Positions 27,994 through 34,650 of a stretch of 34,650 bases of DNA are shown in pieces. This DNA comes from SIG588 sp045533175 (GTDB lineage: Bacteria; Bacillota; Clostridia; Oscillospirales; Acutalibacteraceae): positions 1 through 34,650 of the forward strand of contig JAZSHJ010000124.1 of the NCBI GenBank assembly GCA_045533175.1. The letters run 5' to 3'. The notes beneath the pieces are model-generated. The model saw nothing but the letters and a program-made list of their open reading frames with translations, did no database searches and was not told the origin of the DNA. How positions within the stretch are numbered: position 1 is the first letter of the stretch; every line of letters begins with the position of its first letter. The position numbers were made by a program, and so were the translations under genes.

Positions 27994-29211
27994 ATGAACA
28001 AGGAAAACATCAAAAAGGTCGTCCTCGCCTATTCGGGCGGTCTGGACACCTCCATCATCATCCCGTGGTTGAAGGAAAACTACAACAACTGCGAAGTCAT
28101 CGCCGTATCGGGCAACGTCGGTCAGGCGGACGAACTTGAGGGGTTGGAGGAAAAAGCACTCAAGACGGGCGCGTCCAAACTGTACGTGTTGGATCAGACC
28201 GAAGAATACGTGAACGATTTCATCATCCCCACCATGAAGGCGGGCGCGGTGTACGAAGAGTATCTGCTGGGCACCAGTCACGCGCGTCCTTGCATTGCAA
28301 AGGGTTTGGTGGAGATCGCGTTGAAAGAAAATGCGGACGCCATCGTGCACGGCTGCACCGGCAAGGGCAACGACCAGGTGCGTTTTGAACTGGCGATCAA
28401 ACACTTTGCCCCCAACATGCCCATTATTGCCCCGTGGCGCGAGTGGGATATCAAATCCCGTGAAGAGGAGATCGAGTACGCCGAAGCGCACAACATCCCC
28501 CTGAAGATCAACCGCGAAACCAACTACTCCAAGGATAAGAACCTGTGGCATCTGTCCCACGAAGGTCTGGACCTTGAAGATACCGGCAACGAACCGCAGT
28601 ACGAAAAGCCCGGCTTTCTGGAAATGGGCGTGTCCCCCATCCAAGCACCCGATGTGCCGACCTACGTCACGCTCGATTTTGAACAGGGTGTGCCGGTGGC
28701 GCTGAATGACGAAAAGATGACCGCGAAAGAGATCATCCTGAAACTTAACGAGATCGGCGGCGCGAACGGTATCGGTCTGTTGGATATCGTGGAAAACCGT
28801 TTGGTCGGCATGAAGTGCCGCGGCGTGTACGAAACGCCCGGCGGCGCGATCCTCTACAAAGCGCACAGCGTGCTGGAAAGCATCTGCCTCGACAAAATGA
28901 CCATGCACGAAAAACAGAAACTGTCCATCACCTTTGCGGAGTTGGTTTATAACGGTCAATGGTTCACTCCCTTGCGTGAAGCGCTGTCTGCGTTCGTGGA
29001 CAAAACGCAGGAGAAGGTCACCGGCAAGGTGCGTTTGAAACTCTACAAAGGCAACATGATCAATGCAGGTGTGTGGAGCCCCTATTCGCTGTACAGCGAG
29101 GAGATCGCCACCTTCGGCGAAAGCGATTACGACCAGCGCGATTCCGCAGGCTTTATCAACCTGTTCGGTCTGCCGATCAAAGTGCAGGCGTTGGTAGACG
29201 GCAAGAAATAA
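27994..29211 (+). CDS. argG: Argininosuccinate synthase
   Basis: Joins citrulline and aspartate with ATP to form argininosuccinate. It has 405 residues, the usual length. The N-terminal PP-loop is Ala-Tyr-Ser-Gly-Gly-Leu-Asp-Thr-Ser (residues 12-20). Further family marks: Tyr-Leu-Leu-Gly-Thr-Ser-His-Ala-Arg-Pro (91-100), Gly-Cys-Thr-Gly-Lys-Gly-Asn-Asp-Gln-Val-Arg-Phe and Ile-Ala-Pro-Trp-Arg-Glu-Trp. The start is ATG 27994 with GGAGG upstream. It is first of argG-argH-argF, with 18- and 24-bp gaps. Expected control is by an arginine repressor at the ARG box. Confidence 0.98.
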   Translation: MNKENIKKVVLAYSGGLDTSIIIPWLKENYNNCEVIAVSGNVGQADELEGLEEKALKTGASKLYVLDQTEEYVNDFIIPTMKAGAVYEEYLLGTSHARPCIAKGLVEIALKENADAIVHGCTGKGNDQVRFELAIKHFAPNMPIIAPWREWDIKSREEEIEYAEAHNIPLKINRETNYSKDKNLWHLSHEGLDLEDTGNEPQYEKPGFLEMGVSPIQAPDVPTYVTLDFEQGVPVALNDEKMTAKEIILKLNEIGGANGIGLLDIVENRLVGMKCRGVYETPGGAILYKAHSVLESICLDKMTMHEKQKLSITFAELVYNGQWFTPLREALSAFVDKTQEKVTGKVRLKLYKGNMINAGVWSPYSLYSEEIATFGESDYDQRDSAGFINLFGLPIKVQALVDGKK

Positions 29212-29229
29212 TTAAGGGCGTGTAAAGAC

Positions 29230-30606
29230 ATGGCAAAAATGTGGGCGGGCCGTACCGACGGCGCAACCGAAAAGATCGCAGACGATTTCAATTCTTCCAT
29301 CCGCTTTGACTGTCGGATGTACAAACAGGATATCACGGGCAGTATGGCGCACGCCGCCATGCTGGCTGCCCGCGGCATTATTGCCGAGGCAGAAGCAGAT
29401 ACGCTGATCGCGGGATTAGAAGGCATTTTGGCCGATCTCGAAAGCGGTGTTCTCGCCATTGACGAGGAATGCGAAGATATCCACATGTTTGTGGAGCAGG
29501 TGCTGACCGCACGTTTGGGTGACGTGGGCAAGAAGTTGCACACCGCCCGCAGCCGCAACGACCAAGTGGCGTTGGATTTGCGCATGTATCTGCGGGAAGA
29601 GTGTGACGGCATTGCGGCACGTGTGCAAAAGTTGATCGGCATCGTGACCGACAAAGCGGAAGAATACAAAGAGGCGATTTTGCCGGGGTATACCCACCTG
29701 CAGCGCGCGCAACCCATCCTGTTCGGCCACCATTTGATGGCGTACACCATGATGTTTCTGCGCGACTTGGATCGACTCACCGATTGCCGAAAACGGATCA
29801 ACGTATCCCCCATCGGCAGTTGCGCGCTGGCGGGCACCACGTATGATACCGACCGCCGTTTTGAAGCGGAAAAACTTGGGTTCGACGACATTTGCCTGAA
29901 CAGCCTGGACGGCGTGTCCGATCGCGATTTTTGCGTGGAATTGATGAGCGCTCTTTCTCTTTTGATGATGCACCTCTCCCGCTTTTCGGAAGAGATCATT
30001 CTGTGGTCGAGTTGGGAATTTAAGTTTGTGGAACTGTCGGATGCCTACACCACCGGTTCTTCCATCATGCCGCAGAAGAAAAACCCCGACATGGCAGAGT
30101 TGGTACGCGGCAAGACGGGACGTGTGTACGGTGACTTGATGGCATTGCTCACCACTCTCAAAGGATTACCTCTCGCCTACAACAAAGATATGCAAGAAGA
30201 CAAAGAAAGTGTCTTTGATGCGTGCGATACGGTGAAAATGTGTCTGGACGTGTTTTGCGGTATGGTGGAAACCATGCAAGCGCGCACCGACAACATGAAA
30301 CGCGCGGCACAGACCGGTTTTATCAACGCAACCGACCTTGCGGATTATCTTGTGAAGAAGGGCCTGCCTTTCCGTAGCGCCTACAAGATCGCAGGGCAAC
30401 TGGTGGCACGGTGTATTGCCGAAAACACGGTGCTGGAAGCTTTGCCGCTTGCGGTGTATCGTGAATTCAGCAATTTGTTTGAAGAAGATCTGTACGAAGA
30501 GATCGACCTTGCGACCTGTGTGGCCAAACGTATCAGCGAAGGCGGCACCTCTCTGGCTTCGGTAGAAGCGCAGATTCGCTATGTGCGCCACAGATCCGTT
30601 ACGTGA
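29230..30606 (+). CDS. argH: Argininosuccinate lyase
   Basis: Splits argininosuccinate into arginine and fumarate. It has 458 residues, fumarase/aspartase superfamily. Seen: Met-Trp-Ala-Gly-Arg at the start, His-Thr-Ala-Arg-Ser-Arg-Asn-Asp-Gln-Val (substrate site), Tyr-Thr-His-Leu-Gln-Arg-Ala-Gln-Pro (catalytic-acid region) and the mobile signature loop Gly-Ser-Ser-Ile-Met-Pro-Gln-Lys-Lys-Asn-Pro, whose Ser is catalytic. The start is ATG 29230; the upstream AAGG is distant, so coupling with argG translation may help. argF follows after 24 bp. Confidence 0.98.
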   Translation: MAKMWAGRTDGATEKIADDFNSSIRFDCRMYKQDITGSMAHAAMLAARGIIAEAEADTLIAGLEGILADLESGVLAIDEECEDIHMFVEQVLTARLGDVGKKLHTARSRNDQVALDLRMYLREECDGIAARVQKLIGIVTDKAEEYKEAILPGYTHLQRAQPILFGHHLMAYTMMFLRDLDRLTDCRKRINVSPIGSCALAGTTYDTDRRFEAEKLGFDDICLNSLDGVSDRDFCVELMSALSLLMMHLSRFSEEIILWSSWEFKFVELSDAYTTGSSIMPQKKNPDMAELVRGKTGRVYGDLMALLTTLKGLPLAYNKDMQEDKESVFDACDTVKMCLDVFCGMVETMQARTDNMKRAAQTGFINATDLADYLVKKGLPFRSAYKIAGQLVARCIAENTVLEALPLAVYREFSNLFEEDLYEEIDLATCVAKRISEGGTSLASVEAQIRYVRHRSVT

Positions 30607-30630
30607 ACGAAAAATCTAAGGAGTGTCCGT

Positions 30631-31614
30631 ATGCTGTCGATTAAAGGAAAAAGCTTTTTGAAATTGTTGGACTTCACCCCCGAAGAGATCGGTGAACTGA
30701 TCGCGCTGGCCGCGAAACTGAAGGCCGAAAAGAAGGCGGGTATCCCCCACCGTCTGTGCGAGGGCAAATCGATCGCCTTGGTGTTTGAAAAGACCAGCAC
30801 CCGCACCCGTTGCGCGTTTGAAGTAGCCGCGGCGGACCTCGGAATGCATCCCGTGTATCTCGATCCTTCGGGATCGCAGATCGGCAAAAAGGAAAGCATT
30901 GCCGATACCGCGCGTGTACTCGGTCGTATGTTCGATGGTATCGAATATCGCGGTTTCGGCCAGGAAATCGTGGAAGAACTCGCCCACTACGCGGGTGTAC
31001 CGGTGTGGAACGGGTTGACCAACGAATTTCACCCCACCCAGATCTTGGCGGATTTTCTCACCATTCAGGAATATTTCGGCGATTTGAAAGGTAAAAAACT
31101 CGTATACATGGGCGATGCCCGTTACAACATGGGCAACTCTTTGATGGTGGGTTGTGCCAAGATGGGGATGCATTTTGTGGCATGTGCGCCGCGTGCATAT
31201 TTCCCCGATCAGGCATTGATCGACCAATGCCTTGCTATTGCCGCCGAAACGGGCGCCACGCTCGAATTCAGCGAAGATACCGATGCGGTGAAAGGCGCAC
31301 ACGTGATCTACACCGACGTGTGGGTGTCGATGGGTGAACCCGACAGCGTGTGGGACGAGCGCATCAAACAACTTTCCCCCTATCAGGTGAACAAGGCGCT
31401 GATGGAAAAAGCCGGCCCGCAATGCCGCTTTATGCATTGCCTGCCCGCTTTCCACGATCTTAAGACCACCATCGGCCAAAACATTCATGAAAAGTTCGGC
31501 ATCATCTGCATGGAAGTGACCGACGAGGTGTTCGAAAGCGAAGCCTCCATCGTGTTTGACGAAGCGGAAAATCGTATGCACACCATCAAAGCCGTAATGG
31601 CGGCCACCATGTAA
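30631..31614 (+). CDS. argF: Ornithine carbamoyltransferase
   Basis: Makes citrulline from ornithine and carbamoyl phosphate, the substrate for ArgG. It has 327 residues. The carbamoyl phosphate motif Ser-Thr-Arg-Thr-Arg is at 56-60, His-Pro-Thr-Gln at 134-137, and the ornithine-side His-Cys-Leu-Pro-Ala-Phe-His-Asp near the C-terminus. The start is ATG 30631, with AAGGAG 7 bp upstream. It could equally act as the catabolic (arcB) form; its place after argGH and the ARG box favours synthesis. A strong palindromic terminator follows at 31623. Confidence 0.97.
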   Translation: MLSIKGKSFLKLLDFTPEEIGELIALAAKLKAEKKAGIPHRLCEGKSIALVFEKTSTRTRCAFEVAAADLGMHPVYLDPSGSQIGKKESIADTARVLGRMFDGIEYRGFGQEIVEELAHYAGVPVWNGLTNEFHPTQILADFLTIQEYFGDLKGKKLVYMGDARYNMGNSLMVGCAKMGMHFVACAPRAYFPDQALIDQCLAIAAETGATLEFSEDTDAVKGAHVIYTDVWVSMGEPDSVWDERIKQLSPYQVNKALMEKAGPQCRFMHCLPAFHDLKTTIGQNIHEKFGIICMEVTDEVFESEASIVFDEAENRMHTIKAVMAATM

Positions 31615-31622
31615 CAAAAAAC

Positions 31623-31656
31623 ACAAGTCTGCGTTTGAATTCAAACGCAGACTTGT
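31623..31656. terminator. Palindromic terminator after argF, bidirectional
   Basis: A perfect 34-base palindrome centred on GAATTC, T-rich on both strands. It ends argGHF and can end the leftward rlu gene, whose stop is 55 bp away. A smaller imperfect hairpin (about 31678-31704) lies between. Confidence 0.85.
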
Positions 31657-31710
31657 TTGTTATACAGCGCCGTTAACCGCCTTTCCTAACAAGGAGAAAA
31701 GGCGAAAATA

Positions 31711-32376
31711 TCATCTACATCCCTTAAACCAGTTCCACGGGGCGACAGCGGGCGGCGGAAGGGTGATATCCACCGCTTTGTGCGTCACGGGATGCGAGAA
31801 CGCCAAATGGTGCGACCACAGCGCGATGTTCTTCACCGGAATGCGGCTACCGTATTTTTCGTCCCCCAACAGCGGCATTTGGCGCGACGCACATTGCACA
31901 CGAATCTGATGGGTACGCCCCGTGTGCAAGCGAATCTTCAAAAGCGACACCGTCCCTTCGGGGCGGGCGACCGTTTCCACCACTTCGTAATCCAGCACCG
32001 CTTCTTTTGCCCCTTGGCGCATACGATTCACCACAAAGGATTTGTTCTTCTGCTTGTCGCGAAACAGAATATCCCGCCATTCGCCCTGCGGCACATCGGG
32101 ACATCCCGCGACCACCGCAAGATATTCCTTCGTCATTTCATGCCCTGCAATGGTGCGAGACAACCCTGCCGAAGCTTTGGCGTTTTTTGAAAACACCATC
32201 AACCCACCCACCGCTTTATCCAAACGGTGTACCACGTCTACACGAAAAGTACGCGTTTGCGCTTCCAATAACGTGGGCATACATTTCTCCCGCGGATTCA
32301 TCCCCCTTTCGGACAACACGCCAACGGGTTTTTCACACACAATAATGGCCTTATCTTCAAATAAAACGGAAATCAT
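31711..32376 (-). CDS. RluA-family RNA pseudouridine synthase
   Basis: Converts uridine to pseudouridine in rRNA or tRNA; the target site cannot be told from sequence. It has 221 residues, catalytic domain only, without an N-terminal S4 domain. The catalytic Asp is in Val-His-Arg-Leu-Asp-Lys-Ala-Val-Gly-Gly, where most relatives have Thr-Ser-Gly or Thr-Gly-Gly at the end. Arg-Leu-His-Thr-Gly-Arg-Thr-His-Gln-Ile-Arg-Val-Gln and Leu-Leu-Gly-Asp-Glu-Lys-Tyr-Gly are intact. The start is ATG 32376 behind GGAGAGGTG. It stands alone, divergent from the DUF1846 gene. Confidence 0.93.
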   Translation of the reverse strand: MISVLFEDKAIIVCEKPVGVLSERGMNPREKCMPTLLEAQTRTFRVDVVHRLDKAVGGLMVFSKNAKASAGLSRTIAGHEMTKEYLAVVAGCPDVPQGEWRDILFRDKQKNKSFVVNRMRQGAKEAVLDYEVVETVARPEGTVSLLKIRLHTGRTHQIRVQCASRQMPLLGDEKYGSRIPVKNIALWSHHLAFSHPVTHKAVDITLPPPAVAPWNWFKGCR

Positions 32377-32441
32377 AATTTCACCTCTCCTTTTATTTAA
32401 TCACATTTTCGGGAGTGTGTCTATAAAAAACAGAAAATCTC

Positions 32442-32470
32442 TTGACTAAGATTTTGGAATGTTCTATAAT
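32442..32470 (+). promoter_or_regulatory. Sigma-A promoter of the DUF1846 gene
   Basis: TTGACT (32442-32447), a 17-bp spacer and TATAAT (32465-32470), 37 bp before the ATG. Confidence 0.85.
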
Positions 32471-32507
32471 TATGTAGTTAAGTTTTATGGGTGAGGCGGG
32501 ATAAAGA

Positions 32508-33992
32508 ATGCATAAGATCGGATTTGACAACGACAAATATCTGCAGTTGCAATCGGAACAGATCAAGGAGCGTATTGCCCATTTCGGCGGTAAGCTCTAT
32601 TTGGAGTTCGGCGGCAAACTGTTCGACGATTTTCACGCCTCCCGTGTACTGCCCGGTTTCAAGCCCGACAGTAAGATCAAAATGCTCACCCAACTGAAAG
32701 AACAAGCGGAAATCGTGATCGTTATCAACGTGCAGGATATCGAAAAGAACAAAGTGCGCGGCGATCTCGGCATCACCTACGACCAAGACGTTCTGCGTCT
32801 GATCGATGCGTTCCGCGGATTCGGCTTGTACGTGGGCAGCGTGGTGCTGGCACGATACAGCGAACAACCCGCCGCCGAAGCGTTCAAAACGCGGTTGGAA
32901 GGCTTGGGACTGAAAGTGTATCGCCACTATTCCATCCCCGGCTATCCCTCCAATGTGGCCGCCATTGTGAGCGACGAAGGGTTTGGCCGCAACGATTATA
33001 TTGAAACTTCCCGTTCTCTGGTTATTGTGACCGCCCCCGGGCCCGGCAGCGGCAAGATGGCCGCATGTTTGAGCCAGTTGTATCACGATCATCAGCGCGG
33101 CATCTCCGCAGGTTACGCGAAATTTGAAACCTTCCCCATCTGGAATCTGCCGCTGAAGCATCCCGTGAACATGGCATACGAAGCGGCCACCGCCGATTTG
33201 GACGACGTGAACATGATCGATCCGTTCCACCTGGAAACCTACGGCACTCTGGCGGTCAACTACAACCGCGACGTGGAGATCTTCCCCGTGCTGGCCGCCA
33301 CGTTTGAAAAGATCCACGGCCATTGCCCCTACCAATCCCCCACCGACATGGGTGTTAACGTGGCGGGCAACTGCATTTTTGATGACGATGCCGTGTGCGC
33401 CGCCGCGCGGGCAGAGATCATGCGCCGCTACTATTCCGCTTTGTGCAATCAGCGCAAAGGCAACCAGAACGAAGACGAGATCGCCAAGATCGAATTGCTC
33501 ATGAAGATGGCAAACGTGACGGGCGAAACCCGTCCCGCCGTTGCCGCCGCATTGGCGCGCGCAGAGGAAACGGGTGCGCCCGCCGCCGCCATCGAACTGG
33601 CAGACGGACGCATCATCACGGGCAAAACATCGGGATTGCTCGGCGCTTCTTCCGCTATGCTGTTAAATGCGTTGAAAGCACTCGGCAACATTGCAGAAGA
33701 TGCACTTCTCATCTCCCCCAACGTGATCGAACCGGTACAGGATTTGAAAGTGAACCACTTGGGCGGTCACAACCCGCGACTGCACACCGATGAGGTGTTG
33801 GTGGCGCTTTCCATCTGTGCGGCAACCGATCAGCAGGCGGAACTTGCCATGCAGCAACTGGATAAACTGGCGGGATGCGAAATGCACTCCTCGGTCATTT
33901 TGTCACAGGTGGACGAAAACACCTTGCGCAAGCTCGGCATTAATCTCACGTGCGAACCGCGCTATCAGACCAAGCGGTTGTTCCACGGATAA
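32508..33992 (+). CDS. DUF1846 / UPF0371 family protein
   Basis: A 494-residue soluble protein of the UPF0371 (DUF1846) family, widespread in Firmicutes, function not established. Family features: opening Gly-Phe-Asp-Asn-Asp-Lys-Tyr, Phe-Gly-Gly-Lys-Leu-Tyr-Leu-Glu-Phe-Gly-Gly-Lys, Asp-Asp-Phe-His-Ala-Ser-Arg-Val-Leu-Pro-Gly-Phe, and a P-loop-like Ala-Pro-Gly-Pro-Gly-Ser-Gly-Lys-Met-Ala (about 176-185) that may bind a nucleotide. Length is normal. The start is ATG 32508, matching the family start; the ribosome site GAGG is about 11 bp away. It is a single gene with a strong promoter and terminator. Confidence 0.93.
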   Translation: MHKIGFDNDKYLQLQSEQIKERIAHFGGKLYLEFGGKLFDDFHASRVLPGFKPDSKIKMLTQLKEQAEIVIVINVQDIEKNKVRGDLGITYDQDVLRLIDAFRGFGLYVGSVVLARYSEQPAAEAFKTRLEGLGLKVYRHYSIPGYPSNVAAIVSDEGFGRNDYIETSRSLVIVTAPGPGSGKMAACLSQLYHDHQRGISAGYAKFETFPIWNLPLKHPVNMAYEAATADLDDVNMIDPFHLETYGTLAVNYNRDVEIFPVLAATFEKIHGHCPYQSPTDMGVNVAGNCIFDDDAVCAAARAEIMRRYYSALCNQRKGNQNEDEIAKIELLMKMANVTGETRPAVAAALARAEETGAPAAAIELADGRIITGKTSGLLGASSAMLLNALKALGNIAEDALLISPNVIEPVQDLKVNHLGGHNPRLHTDEVLVALSICAATDQQAELAMQQLDKLAGCEMHSSVILSQVDENTLRKLGINLTCEPRYQTKRLFHG

Positions 33993-33999
33993 GAACACC

Positions 34000-34034
34000 A
34001 AACGGCATCAACGTTCGGTTGTTGCCGTTTCTTT
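34000..34034 (+). terminator. Terminator of the DUF1846 gene
   Basis: A stem (34000-34007 with 34023-34030), extended inward past one mismatch by CAAC/GTTG, followed by CTTT. Confidence 0.75.
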
Positions 34035-34047
34035 ACTGGGTATAAAG

Positions 34048-34079
34048 AAACCCGACAGACCGTAATCTGTCGGGTTTTT
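34048..34079. terminator. Terminator of the glutamate dehydrogenase gene
   Basis: A 12-bp stem (34048-34059 with 34066-34077) and a 6-base loop, 17 bp after the gdhA stop, with T-runs on both strands. Confidence 0.88.
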
Positions 34080-34096
34080 CTTATGTTATGAATGAA

Positions 34097-34610
34097 TCAC
34101 ACCACGCCCTGCGCGAGCATTGCATCCGCAACCTTCAAGAAGCCCGCGATGTTGGCACCTGCAATGAGGTCGCCTTCCATACCGTACGCTTTCGCAGCGT
34201 CGACCGAACTCTTGTAGATATTCTTCATGATATCCTTCAGTTTCGCATCCACTTCTTCCGCCGACCAGCTGTAACGCATCGAGTTCTGGGACATTTCCAG
34301 ACCGGACACAGCCACACCGCCCGCGTTGACCGCCTTGGACGGAGCGATGACCACGCCGTTTTCCTTCATGTACGCCACAGCATCCGCGGTGGTGGGCATG
34401 TTGGACACTTCGACATAGTACTTCACACCGTTCGCCACGATCTTCTTCGCGTCGTCGAGGTTAACTTCGTTCTGAGTGGCGCAGGGCATGATAACATCCA
34501 CCTTTTCGCCCCACGGCTTTTGGCCCGCGAAGAACGGCACGCCGAACTTATCCGCATAGTCCTGCACGCGGTTGCGGCAAGAAGCACGCATCTCGAGCAT
34601 AAAGTTGACC
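34097..34610 (-). CDS. gdhA: NAD(P)-dependent glutamate dehydrogenase, C-terminal part
   Basis: Interconverts 2-oxoglutarate plus ammonia and glutamate. Only the last 170 residues are present. They contain the end of the nucleotide-binding domain (Pro-Cys-Ala-Thr-Gln-Asn-Glu-Val, Asn-Met-Pro-Thr-Thr) and the hinge segment Ala-Pro-Ser-Lys-Ala-Val-Asn-Ala-Gly-Gly-Val-Ala-Val-Ser-Gly-Leu-Glu-Met-Ser-Gln, as in hexameric enzymes of Clostridium symbiosum type. The reading frame is reliable up to Val-Asn-Phe-Met-Leu-Glu-Met-Arg; beyond 34610 the DNA is adapter, so the apparent open frame to 34645 is false. NADP preference is likely but not shown. Confidence 0.95.
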
Positions 34611-34650
34611 AAGTCGGATCGTAGCCATGTCGTTCTGTGGGCCAAGGGGT
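34611..34650. other. Sequencing-adapter sequence at the contig end
   Basis: These 40 bases match, at 38 positions from memory, the BGI/MGI library adapter that begins AAGTCGGATCGTAGCCATGT. The two differences are G for A near the far end (34640 and 34648). Protein similarity to glutamate dehydrogenase stops exactly where the match starts. This is a technical artefact and should be trimmed. Confidence 0.93.

Noticed and set aside
34611..34645. N-terminal residues of the gdhA frame starting at TTG 34645, and a possible frameshift near 34618
   Set aside because: An apparent one-base shift first seemed to explain the odd start, but these bases are adapter, so neither the start nor the frameshift is real.
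1..34650. Mobile elements, prophage, defence islands, tRNA or rRNA genes
   Set aside because: No integrase, transposase, terminal repeats, phage genes, defence proteins or cloverleaf sequences were seen; gene content and base composition look uniform.

Overview
The window looks like a chromosomal contig from an endospore-forming, Gram-positive Clostridia bacterium, probably Oscillospirales/Ruminococcaceae-like. The evidence is SpoIIID, a SpoIIM-like protein, IreB, YajC next to a TIGR04086-type membrane protein, RqcH, a T-box, an L-box, a Firmicutes-type 6S RNA, strong Shine-Dalgarno sites and canonical sigma-A promoters with 17-18 bp spacers. No tRNA, rRNA, CRISPR array, transposase, phage or defence gene was recognised. 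Both ends cut genes. The last 40 bases (34611-34650) are almost identical to a BGI/MGI sequencing adapter, so the right end is a contig end and not biology.

Layout. 1-1762: a secreted protein (cut by the left edge) diverges from an AraC-type regulator; the shared spacer carries an 11-bp direct repeat with a 20-bp period. 1769-4223 (minus): 6S RNA just downstream of a DUF1292 gene, and a cytoplasmic GH20-like hexosaminidase. 4337-8064: sigma-A promoter, phenylalanine T-box leader, pheS-pheT. 8069-8686: ireB and a small conserved unknown. 8730-11266 (minus): a BlaI-type repressor and a BlaR1-like M56 metalloprotease with two operator dyads at the promoter; the sensor is not penicillin-binding-like. 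11313-15978 (minus): pyk, trmO, rqcH, trmK. 16044-17133 (minus): a DUF1858 protein, spoIIID and bioY, with an RBS-masking inverted repeat and a sigma-E-like promoter between the last two. 17297-17842: yfcE. 17915-20990 (minus): asd-dapA-dapB under a lysine riboswitch. 21030-25804: queA-tgt, yajC and three membrane-protein genes, including a spoIIM-like gene with its own sigma-E-like promoter. 25836-27687 (minus): mntP and an MFS transporter. 27794-31614: argG-argH-argF with a consensus ARG box upstream. 31711-34610: an RluA-family pseudouridine synthase, a DUF1846/UPF0371 protein and the 3' part of a glutamate dehydrogenase gene.

How it works together. Most genes are housekeeping: amino-acid synthesis (lysine/diaminopimelate, arginine, glutamate), tRNA charging and modification (PheST, TrmK, TrmO, QueA, Tgt), ribosome rescue (RqcH) and sporulation control. 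The regulatory DNA is more unusual than the proteins. Amino-acid supply is sensed by three different devices (T-box, L-box, ARG box), two genes expected to be mother-cell specific share a near-identical promoter motif, and several terminators serve converging genes on both strands. No wholly new multi-gene system could be supported. The least explained parts are the AraC/secreted-protein pair, the BlaR1-like sensor domain and the spoIIID leader.
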